Shown one piece after another: positions 54,401 to 64,000 of a DNA stretch of 64,000 bases. The translations under genes were made by a program, and so were the position numbers. The DNA comes from Toxoplasma gondii ME49 (taxonomy: Eukaryota; Apicomplexa; Conoidasida; Eucoccidiorida; Sarcocystidae), in assembly GCF_000006565.2 (NCBI RefSeq), contig NC_031478.1, positions 479,874-543,873 of the forward strand, in the 5' to 3' direction. The notes under the pieces are model-generated. The model searched no databases. It was not told the origin of the DNA and saw only the letters and a program-made list of their open reading frames with translations. The first letter of the stretch is position 1. Each line of letters begins with the position of its first letter.

Positions 54401-57388
54401 AACGTCTTTGTGGAACAAACGCGTGGTCGCGCCGCTTGTGATGAATGACACCGTGACGTTGCGGTCCACGTCTGTAATGGAGTTGTACTCCATCAAATGG
54501 TCGTGACCCGACACGTACGCGTCCACCTGGTAATGCATGAACAACGTGTTGATCAGGAACGACTCCAGGCCGCGAGACCGCCGGCTCTTCGACAGATCGT
54601 CGATATTCTGCAGGCGCGCTTGCTCGCCTTCGGTCCCCGTCGACAGCATCGGGTGGTGTCCCATGACAATGATCCATGACGAGTTCTTCTGCGTCGCTTG
54701 GTACAGCTGCTCACTCAGCCACCACAGCTTGTTCGTCCACGATGCCATGTTGTTCGCTGCGTCACAAGCGCACAGAATTTCTCAGGCAGAACACTATTCA
54801 GAACTGTTCCGCGTCGTCAACGGTCGCAGGCCTTTCTCGCTCCACTATCGCTACCCCGATTCCCGGAGAAAAGGTCCACCACGGTCTACAGCCGAATGTG
54901 AGAAATGTGCCGTTTTTTCGCAAGCTCGTCATCTGTTGATTCATAGAGAATCGCACGCAAATCGAGCTGTATCCTGACTCAGTGGTCTGACGCTCTGTAC
55001 ACGCTTTTAGTTGCCGTGGTTCACGCTGCTGGTTACGCCGACGCTGACGGCACCTTCAAGACCCGGGGGCTGACACGACGAAAGTGCGACTTATGTGTCT
55101 GCGAAAGACAACAACCCAAGATAATTGCTTGTTTCAACAGTGCATCTGGCTACATCTAGAGCGGCCCTGAAACTGTCGAACAAATGAAAAGACGAAAGCG
55201 GATGGGACAAAGCAGCAGACATCCTCCTGATCGAGACAAAATCGACACTCAACCTGTTTCAGAGGCCTTCCGCTTCGTACACTGCGACTCTTTTTGAGTC
55301 TTACCAACGGGGTTACCGACGAAGAGGTCCCAGGTATTGATGGCAATTACTGTGGCGTTGAAGGCTGTCTCCTCGAACATGCCGTTTGCCAGCGTCAGGT
55401 TCGCACCAAACTTGAAGTTCACTGTGTAGTAGTCGTTCGGCATGTGCCAATTCTTCTGCTGAACTGAGTAGTGGTACCGAATTTGCGAAGAGGGACTGAG
55501 AACGGAGTCTGCGTCTCCGAGGGTCATCAGCCAGGGAATATCGAGGCCGGCATCCTGGCACCCACACACACCACACAAATCAGCTTTCGTCTCGCACGCC
55601 TCTACACCAACGAACATCCATCGAAATTCAACTGTGTGATGTGGAGAACGGTTGAGGACTTGTGCCACCCTCAGATGGAGATACCGTAGGCGACTACGTC
55701 TGCGAGGAAGCACCTCTGTTAAGCAGAACACAGCGATGGAAGGCTGGTCCACATGAAACAAAACGAACAAACCCTCCTGGCTAGAAGCTGAAACGTGTGA
55801 AGTAACAGACTCTTCGTGGATCTGAGATACACTGGCGGGGTTTCAACCACAGTTCAGAACACCTGTTAACTTCCGTTGCTACCCTCTCACTTGCCAACGT
55901 GTTAACGTTTCTATGTTTTGCCAAACAACCCGAGTGGCTCGGTGTTGCGAGTGAAACCCAGCAATTGCTTTCTGCTTTCCCTTCCCCGTCACCACTCCTC
56001 GTTTCCTGGTATTTGCCCGATAGGAGCTGTACCTTGATGAAGATATCATGCCACTTTTTCTGAAACCGTTCGTCCCGCACCGTGGTGGCACCAGGAAGCC
56101 CGAGCATGTCTCCCAAACCTAGAACCGCGTCTGCCTTTTCGCGCGTGTGCCAGTCTTTCAGGGCGTCGACGGTGTGTTCTAGGTCCTGGAAGTCTCCGAG
56201 CTTCTTCAGAAAGTGCATATTTGACCGCTTGTCGCGAGGCGTGTAGGACTGTTCGCGGCCGGGGCTTCCGATGAGGAGAAGCTTGAGCGCGTTGACATTT
56301 TTCTTGTGCACTTCGATGGTGCGCTCGGGTGTCTTGCGCCACGTCCACTGCATGACGCACTTGAGCGTGGTGCACTTTGGGAAGTCCGTCTCTGCGTAGT
56401 TATCGTCAAGAAGCATCTCTTCCATGGTTCGTTTCTCCGTCCATTCGCCGAGAGGAACCTGGGGAGGGGAGTACCTTTCACTTTTGTACTTTTGCCAGTT
56501 CTGATGGTATTCGCGGAGGACGTCGATCTGACTCAGGGTTTCGTCGAAGACGTCAAAGAGGACAAACAGGTCCACGAAATTCGTTCTCGACAAGAGCTTT
56601 TCAATCGTTGTGACGCCGCGGATCTTTAGTTCACGCTGGAGGCGCTTGACCGACGCAGGCGGCTCTTCCGAGAAGACGCCCTGGGCCACGCGAATGACGC
56701 TGAACGGCAGACCCCGCATGAAGCTCACGTCGTTTTCGGTGAGCTGGTCGGGGATGCGAAACGCCTCGCCACCGCGTCGATGGAAAGTATTCCCGTCGAA
56801 GAGCCAGTCACGCACGCGGCGCTGGCAGGTCCCGAGCCCCGCATAAAACTGGACGGGCTGCAGCTTTGCTTTCTTCTTTTCTTCGTCTTCCTCGGGCTCT
56901 TCTTGCTTCTTCATGTAGTCCTTCACCATCTGGCTGCCGTAGCGCGTGTGCTGGCGTTTCAGGGACTCCATCGTAACCAGGCCCTGTCCTGCCCAGTTCG
57001 TGGTCTTCGTGTCGTCGAACCAGCGGTAGAAAAGCACGAGGATATCTTCCAACGTCGTTTCGAAGGACGCTGACAGCGCAGCCGTGTGCTTCCCCGCCAC
57101 AAAAACGACTTCGTCCAAGTTCAGGGAAGGCACGGGACGCTCAACTGGCTCCCACGTCAACATTTTCCTCAGCGACTTTGTGATGAGCGCGTCCAAGCGG
57201 CGAGAAATCGGACCCGATCTCTTGGACCGCTGCGCCGCCGGTTCGGCGCCGACGGACGAGACAGTTGGCACCCATTCGCTCGTGCTAGTGGAGGCAGGGA
57301 ACGCCCCGAAGGTCGAAATGCAGAGCAGCACCACGACCGTGGAAATCGCGAGGGACACCGTCAGCCGGCCGAACCTTCTCGACTCCAT
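51464..57388 (-). CDS. Phosphatase-like coiled-coil protein, paralogue B (probable pseudo-phosphatase)
   Basis: Exons: 56033-57388 (ATG), 55305-55554, 51464-54756 (TAA); 4899 nt, 1632 residues. The architecture is that of the tandem neighbour A, with the same intron phases and an identical 250-nt second exon. A signal anchor lies at about 8-30, and the shared N-terminal domain carries VPSLNLDEVVFVAGKH and VRDWLFDGNTF. The phosphatase-like fold at about 368-640 reads LLLIGSPGRE, AVLGLGDMLG, PWLMTLGDAD, IIVMGHHPML, YQVDAYVSGHDH. The first metal-binding Asp is Ser, the Tyr of GDNFY is Gly, and GNHD is GDAD; the second Asp and the three His positions persist. A coiled coil of roughly 600 residues follows, then the shared C-terminal domain (PMDACMQVPMLE, VPSVHVTRAWSEYFG, KHGLQF-like helix). 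An acidic tail (DIDVKDSDIDMDALL, ending DTSYEDD) closes it. Secretory location and scaffold role are inference. Confidence 0.87.
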
Positions 57389-60300
57389 GTTGTTGCACGT
57401 AATGAGCTTGGTCTGAGCGGCCGTCTAGGAAAACTAAGAGCGTCGATGCGGCTTGAAACACTGGCATGCGTGAATCTGGAGGCCTCCAAGCAGCCTCAGC
57501 ACGACGCCGCACCCTGGTGGTCACCACGGCTGGATGCCACTGGGAAACACGGCAGGAAGGGGCTCGCCGCTTTGAGAAATATGTAAGATTGAACTAAGAA
57601 ATAACTCACTGGTGTGCTACTTCCAGGCCATTGGGGAAACCGCGCGTGCCCAACAGCCAGCGAATTCTGCGGTACCGAGAATGTGTCGCTCTGCTCCCTT
57701 CGTAGGTCAGTGCTGCGACCAACATCGGAGTGGCAACAATTTCCAGGCCACCGGCAAAGTGGCCTGCGGTAAACAATGCTCCAGAGTGCAAGAAGGATCG
57801 CTCAACGGCTCGAACTTCTGGCAGTTTGACGCATTCTGGGCTGCCTGTGCGTCGGCTGGGGAGACAAAGAAATTGAGAGGAAGGGAAGAAGGCGAGAAAG
57901 ACGTGGTGGTTCATCAACAGGACAGCTGGTTTTATAACTCTACGCTGAGAGGCATTACAGGAGATGAACCAGAACTGGCGAGTCTGCCCGCGCACCTGAA
58001 GGGCCGGAGCGGGGTACCCCCAGGCTGCCAGGAAAAGACAGTGTTTAGAGAAGATACATATCTACAAAAGAGGCTCGGGCCAAAAACCAGAAGAATCAGA
58101 CACGTGGTCTCTGACAAACGGTTACTCCCTAGAAAGATACTAGTCGAGATCACTGCACAGGCACTCAAACCCAGCAGGCACAGACCCGGGGTCGCTTGAC
58201 CGTCTGCCCCGCCAGGAAGCGCATCGAGAGGAAGACATGACCCTAAACAGCTCCCCTTCCGATTTTTTGCGTGGGGAAAATTTCTATAATTTGTACAGGG
58301 AAATCGTTTCACGAGTCCTGAGTTGTGGCGGCCTCCACGTGCAACTGAGAAGGAAAATATTTTAAGACTTGTACGAGGGCGCGGCGTCAAGGCGCGATAC
58401 CACGAAGGTACAAGCGCGGATTCACAAACGAACGCGGTATCGCTGTAACTGGGTTTGCCGCCCAGACAACCCCATCGTCGAGACGTAGAAGGAGGCTACA
58501 AAAGAAAAAGAGCGTCAAATTCTTGCGAAGGACCTAATTCCCGGCAACGGGACGTTCTCAAAACGAAAGGGCGAGCCGAAGTAGGTGTGTTGCAGTTACC
58601 CTCTGCTCGGCGCTCCGGGCACGGCATGGCGATGAGAGACAAACGTAGCCCAGATTGGCACGCAAAGCCGCGGCAGAGGGTTTCCCCTCGCGCCCCGGCC
58701 AAGCTGGGTTCGGCGCAGTGGGAGGCAGTGCAGGGCATGCAGCATGTTGTATGGCGTCGACTGTTGCGGGGGGACGCGGTTCAGGTGGCAGACCGTTGCC
58801 GGCACACCTGTTTACCCCGCTCTGCGCGTCGAGGGGAATGCGTCGGCTTTTCAACGGAGATGCACCGTTTGCCTCGAAGGGCAGAGAGGCTGGGGGCGCG
58901 GCGGCGTGTGGCATGTTTGGCGGATAGAGAAACTGTAATGCCGGAATTCTTTGCAATAATGCGACGGCAGGAGGGCATCAAGGCTTTTTCCCGAAGAGGG
59001 CCCCCCTCCCCCCACGAAGGTCTAGGACCAGACGCGCGTCGTGACTCGATGTTGACTCGCCTATTCTTTTTCGGTTCCGTCGTTGGCTCTCAGCAAGGCA
59101 TTGCTTTCCTTGGGAATCAGGTGTCGGAAAGCGCGCAGCAAGCAATCGACGTCCAATCAAGCTGGGTGTAAGTACGCCAGGCGTGCCCCACCAATTCAGT
59201 TGGGGAAAACGCACGCGGCATCCCGGACGTTAGGATCTCGCGCGAAGTAGTCTTTTTGTCTGCACTGTTTTGTTTTCTCGTTTGCGTTACCGACTCATCC
59301 TTCCTGGTTGTCAGAAAATGGTAGCAATTCTAAATTTGGACGTTTCCGTCAGACTCGTCGTGCCTCCAGCAAAGCCGCCGAAAACGTCTGACATTCAGTT
59401 GCTGCGCGCCCTTGGATCCACTGCGCTTTTTTTTCCGTTTGCGGCTTCGTCCGTACCGAAGACGACTTGAAGAACTTGGCGTGCCTTGTGGTCGGTCGGA
59501 ATCGTCTTCGGTAAAGAAAGCCTCAAAGCGGCCACCCGTGCATCGTGGACTTGAATTTGATCCCGCCGGCACCTTTCATAAAGGTCGGCGCTGTGCGTTA
59601 AACGTCCGGGCGTCAATGTACGCGATCTCTGCGGCATCGTTACGTGAGCACTTAACAATTGTTTCCTGTCTTTGCTACGCAGTGAAATGCATTGTTTGGG
59701 TCTGCTTCCATCGTGTTGCGTGCTTCTGCAAGTTCTGCCCTGGCCACGACGATTTCCAGTTGCCGTGCCGGGCACGTTCCCTTGTGATCTACCGCTTTTC
59801 GTTTCATATTTCTCTCCTGCGTGGGACAGCTTCTGCATACCATTTTTTGCCTCTTTGTTGGCCTTTTTTAGTCCGCTACGGACGCAGTTCATCAGCCGGG
59901 CGGGCGGCCGTTTGCTGGGGTTGTGACTAGTTTAAACTCGAACCCGCGCATGCTTCCGCCCCTCCCCCTCCTCCCTGCCGAGCCCTGTTCTCCCGATCGT
60001 TGCCAGGACTTCCCAGACAAGAAAATTCGGGTTTGATTGTTCGTCAGCCGTGGCGGCTGTCATTGGCAACACTTCCGAAGGGAACCTAGTCCATGCGGCA
60101 CCGCGTTGTCGCTCTTGTATCAAGGGAGCACGACAGATAAGTCGGATCCTCGATTGTGCCTCAGGGGCCATTTCTCTAGATTTCTTAGTTACATTCAAAT
60201 ATATATTTGCGTACCTTAAGTTCGTCCCCTCGCCCCATATGCAGGGCAGCCTATTCATAGACGTCGCGCAGCCGTCGCTGGTTCAACGTTTTGCGTCTTC

Positions 60301-60995
60301 ACGGCGTGCCTCTTTCATCGATCCGCCTCCTGAAACGGGTGTAGCATTTCATTCATTTTCAACTCGGTGCAAGTGACTTGACGCTTGCCTTGCTCGCGAG
60401 GAGGAGGTGACCTTGGCAGAGAGGAAAGGGAGCAGAAAGCGTCGGCAGTTGCCATACTTTTTTGCCGCGGCAAATGGGCGTTCCGAGGAACGCGTATCGA
60501 GGTGGATCCGCTGGACCGTTCAGGCGCTTCTTTGGTAGAACACGTCAGCCTCTAATTTGCCGCAGTGTGCGTCGGCGCGATCGGCCACCGAAGGGAACTG
60601 CGCTAGCGAATTCCTCGCTGATTTTTCCCAGATCGTCTTTGTGTGGGTTTCCAGAGCTTCCCTCAGGCTCTGCCATGCAGTCTCTGTTTTTTTTCGGCTG
60701 CGCATGTTTCTTGAGTTGTTCCTTCTCGCGCGTCCTCCCCGTTCGTTGAGAACGGCATACCGTTCGGAGTGAATCTGGGCTCGCGTCAATTCCCCAGGAA
60801 CGGTGGTTGTGTAGAGTCATATCTTCACGCGGATTGATCTCGCTCTTCGCTGCGTCACGTTCAGTTATCCCCTCCTGCCCGTTCAAGACTTGGTCTTTCT
60901 TTGTCCTTCCACAGAGTTTAGAGGGCAGGAACGGGCGTTGCAGTGACCATAGAGGCCTCTCAAGCTTCGCCGCGCTGTTCCGGCGGCCTGTAAAA
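57389..60995. other. Divergent promoter region, no supported gene
   Basis: Lies between the start of paralogue B (-) and the large gene at 60996 (+). GC-rich and open in many frames, but the longer ones (57612-58199 and 58455-59171 on plus) begin with GTG or TTG and have no recognisable content. 60880-60916 has a pyrimidine tract ending CCACAG, which may be an acceptor of a 5' UTR intron of the downstream gene. Confidence 0.5.
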
Positions 60996-63900
60996 TGGCG
61001 GGGACCGCTGCGAAGTCTGAGGCGAAGCGTGGAACGCCTGCTGTGATGTCTCCCCGTCCTGGTGTCTCGGACATCCTGTTTTCCCACCCTGCAGTGCAGT
61101 CGCCTGCGCGTCAACACTTTCCTGGTTTCGGTCAGAGTCGTTCGCCTGTGATGTCTTCTCCACACCATTCTGGCGGGCTCGGCGCCGGCCCCGATGATGC
61201 CCCGCTGCCTGCGACTCCGTGCTTCTCTCTTCGCTTCGAGGTGTCGCAAGCGGACGAGCCTCAAGCTCCTGTTCAGGGCTGCCGAAAGAACCCTGCCGAT
61301 TTTGATGCGCGCCGCCGGCCGCGAGCTCAGCAGGTCCGAGACCGCATGCAGCAGAGGAGACAGAGACAGCAACGAGGGGCAGAAGAGAAAGCTGCGGGCG
61401 CCAATCCTGCCTTCCCCTTGAGCGGCGCCGGAGGGCCCTGGGCGCATTCTCAGCTTCCCGTGGGTTCTGGAGGCCACCCGCCTTCTGGTGGGGGGGTGTC
61501 TCCGAGACGTGCGGGTGGGTTGATTCCTCCCGGCCTCGTCGAAGCAGAAGATTCGGCGCCGCGCTTCTTCCGCGGTCCAGGACCCTCGAATCCGAGCGAC
61601 TGTGAGGGCAGCGAAGTCCACAGCACTTCTTCTTCGCCTTCTCGCATCACGGGACCGAGAGGCCTCCCGAAGGAAATGGTCCCACCTGGTTTGCGAACCC
61701 CGCCGTCGTTCGAGGACGGAAACGCCGTTTCAAACAGCTCGCGCACAAGTCCCGACGAAAAGGCCAGCGCATGCGGCGTACAGAACCTCCACGTCTTTGG
61801 ATTTTCAAGTAAAAACTGTGGAATGAGTCATGGCAGCACTGCTCCGGGGGGCCCTGTCTTCGGATCACCTCCGGGACGCGGCTGCAAGGCTCCGGCCCTG
61901 GGGGGGGAATCGCCCCGGGCGTCGCCGAATCGGACGGGCGGTGCGCGATCCGCCGTTCCCGTCACTCCTGTGCTTCGTGGCGCTGTGACGCCGCCTTCTT
62001 TCTCGCCGGCTTCTTTGTACAATCGCCGTACAGACACAGGAAGCCGCCCTGCAGGAGCAGTATCGAGTGGGACACCCGATAAACAGCAGCAACAGGGTGT
62101 AGGTTTGCGCGGTCCGGAGAGCGCACGTCACCTCGCGTTCCCCGACCTCCAGGAGCTGTACAGCGCCCTGGGCCTGCCGTGTCTGCTGCCGGAAGGATCT
62201 CAGGTTCCTTCGGAGGTTCCCGCCGAAGCTCCGTTCCTTTCCAGTCAATTTCTGTCCCCAAACGCACTCAGCAGGCCTGTGAATGCGCCTCAGACAGCGG
62301 CGCGGTCTGGAGGGCAGAACACTGTCTCAGGAGACCCTGGGGGAGTTGCAGCTTTCCTCGGGTTCTCAGGTGGGCACGAGTTTCTCAACGGAGGTGGGGA
62401 GGGGGCACCCCCACCGGGCCTCCGAGCCCAAGCTTCAGGGCCTCGCGACGAGGCAGAGCGCGAAGAGAGCGCCGCAAGCTTCTTGGCCACTCTCGCAGAG
62501 GTCGGCGCGGACGCGAACGGAGCGCTGGCGTCGAGAAAGGGGAAGCTGAGCGGGGCTGCTGCCCTCGAACTTTTTCTTCGAGCCGCGGCGGCGGTCGCCG
62601 GCGGAAAGGGTGCCCAAGAGGGAGACAAGGTCGACGGCAACGCAAGACCAGACGGCTTCTGCGCACCGAACCTCAGCGCGCCGTCCCGCGGCTACGCGCC
62701 ACCGGGGCCTGTGGGGGCCTCGACGCCCGCGCGGGTCAGGGGGTCGGGAGAAAAGCCCGGTGTGAGGACTGTCCAGAGTCAGTTTCAGGGTGGCCGGGAA
62801 GTCTCCACTCGAGGTGCCTCTCATTCGAATGGATCGTCGTTCATGGAGAAGCGGCCGGGTGCCTATGGGAGCTCGCCTCTTTGGCCGAGAGTCTGTGTCC
62901 ATGGGGTTCCTGGTGCTCATGCAGACGAGAAGGGCTCTGAGTCGTCGGGACGCGCACCGGAGGACCAATTGCACAAGGCTTGGGAGCATCTCGGCAAGGG
63001 CCGACAAGAGTGTTCTGCCGATCACTCTGGGTTGGCAATTCCGTCACCAGAGGCCCGCGAGGCTGCCTCGACCTCGACGGGGAGTCGGGGGAGACGGTCC
63101 AAGGCGTCGTTCGTGGCGAACACCCCAGATGTCTCGCGCTCGGGCAGCCGAGCTTCTGTGGTGAGTCCCGATTTCGTTTTGAGGGGAGGCGCCACCAGGC
63201 CGATGGTGCGCGTTGGAAGCAACTCTATCTTCTCCAACAGATCCGAGCGGAGCATGACGTCGCCGTCGAGCTCGCTGGCATCTCCGACCTCGCGGCCGGG
63301 CCCCGGAGTCTGGACAGTCTGCCAGGGGTCTTCCCCCGGGGCGAAGAGCACGTGGAGCACGTCGTCTGACGCCGGGAACACTGGCGGCAATATCAGTCAG
63401 TCCAGCTGGGGCAGCATAGTAAGCAACGCGCCCAGCATGAGCGCATGCATTTCGACTCTGGGCATTCCCGTGACTGGCAGCTCGCCGTGGAGTCCTGCTT
63501 CGTCTAGGGGCTGTGCGGATCTCCACACCAGCGCGTCGGCGAGTTCTTTCGGACTGTCGAGGGCGGAGAACGGACCTCAGTGCGGCGCGGGTACCAGTCG
63601 CGCCCGAAAGGGTATTCGATTGGGCGAGGTCCCTGCTGCTGGCTCGCGGCCGTCTGCCAAGACCCGGAGCGCTTCTTCCGGTACGCTCCTGCCAGGTGGT
63701 CGCCCCAAGAGGTCCGCGTCTCAACAGCGTCGCGGCAAAAAGGGGTCTGCGCTGTTGCACAAAGCTCACGGGCACGGCCCGGGGGAGAAGGCTGAGGGAA
63801 AGTGTGACTTGAGCTCGCGACGGGAAAGACGCAGTGCAAGCTGCGATGCAGATCTCCTTTGTCTGTACAGTGAAGAGGCGAACGCTAGAGCGGCGACGCC

Positions 63901-64000
63901 GGGACTCGGCGGTTGCGGCATGCGTCACGATGGCGAGACTCAGGCACAAGGAAGCTCTTACCGTTCTCGGAAGTTGTGTTCGGACCATGCCCCGCGTAAA
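60996..64000 (+). CDS. Very large low-complexity protein, 3' partial
   Basis: An ATG at 60996 in the context TAAAATGGCG opens a frame that runs to the window edge, 1001 codons without a stop. The frame is chosen over the opposing minus-strand frames (358 and 314 codons) because it is much longer, starts in a strong context, and has a consistent residue bias across its whole length. The product is rich in Ser, Gly, Pro, Ala and Arg with no recognised domain or membrane segment. Slightly more ordered stretches are LAFPDLQELYSALGLPCLLP (about 380) and LELFLRAAAAVAGGK (about 520). It reads as an intrinsically disordered protein, possibly nuclear or cytoskeletal given basic Arg/Ser patches, but function is unknown. 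Confidence 0.8.

Noticed and set aside
57612..59171. Plus-strand frames of 195 and 238 codons
   Set aside because: They begin with GTG and TTG, not ATG, have no acceptor that clearly rescues them as exons, and the minus strand is equally open.
60545..61621. Long minus-strand open frame (358 codons), and another at 63044-63988
   Set aside because: Shadows of the plus-strand gene at 60996: Arg-rich translations of GC-rich DNA, with no splice signals or homology.

Overview
The window is nuclear DNA of an apicomplexan, most likely a tissue-cyst-forming coccidian of the Toxoplasma/Hammondia/Neospora/Besnoitia group. The evidence is intron-rich genes with GT-AG introns of a few hundred bases, AAAATGG-type start contexts, GC-rich third codon positions, introns full of (TA)n and GCATGC motifs, and proteins with long Ser/Pro/Gly-rich low-complexity regions. 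This assignment is inference; I could not run a search. I saw no tRNA, rRNA, CRISPR array or intact transposon.

Layout. (1) 254-5189 (+): the 3' part of a ZMYND10-like gene, the dynein-arm assembly factor with a C-terminal MYND zinc finger; nine exons are visible. (2) 6902-13448 (-): a complete ten-exon proteasome ATPase RPT4/PSMC6. (3) 17540-19502 (-): V-ATPase subunit G with a long N-terminal extension and a possible alternative 3' end running to about 16.1 kb. (4) 25146-27377 (+): eIF3 subunit f, three exons. (5) 28982-33499 (-): COX15 haem A synthase, eight exons, with a 2-nt frameshift inside a highly conserved motif. (6) 36642-39851 (+): a two-exon gene for a large unrecognised Ser/Pro-rich protein. 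(7) 41710-47519 and 51464-57388 (both -): a tandem pair of three-exon paralogues. Each encodes a signal anchor, a conserved N-terminal domain, a purple-acid-phosphatase-like metallophosphoesterase fold with several metal ligands lost, a very long coiled coil and a conserved C-terminal domain. (8) 60996-64000 (+): the start of a very large disordered protein gene that runs off the window.

Exon boundaries were placed by hand from homology, splice consensus and phase. For ZMYND10 (visible part), RPT4, eIF3f, V-ATPase G and both phosphatase paralogues the spliced lengths close exactly in frame. COX15 closes only if two bases are added.

The genes do not form a pathway. RPT4, V-ATPase G, eIF3f and COX15 are housekeeping; ZMYND10 points to the flagellated microgamete. 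The least ordinary content is the tandem pair of probable pseudo-phosphatases fused to coiled coils. In the downstream copy an in-frame TAG (or a 51-nt mini-intron containing it) precedes a 104-codon acidic tail.
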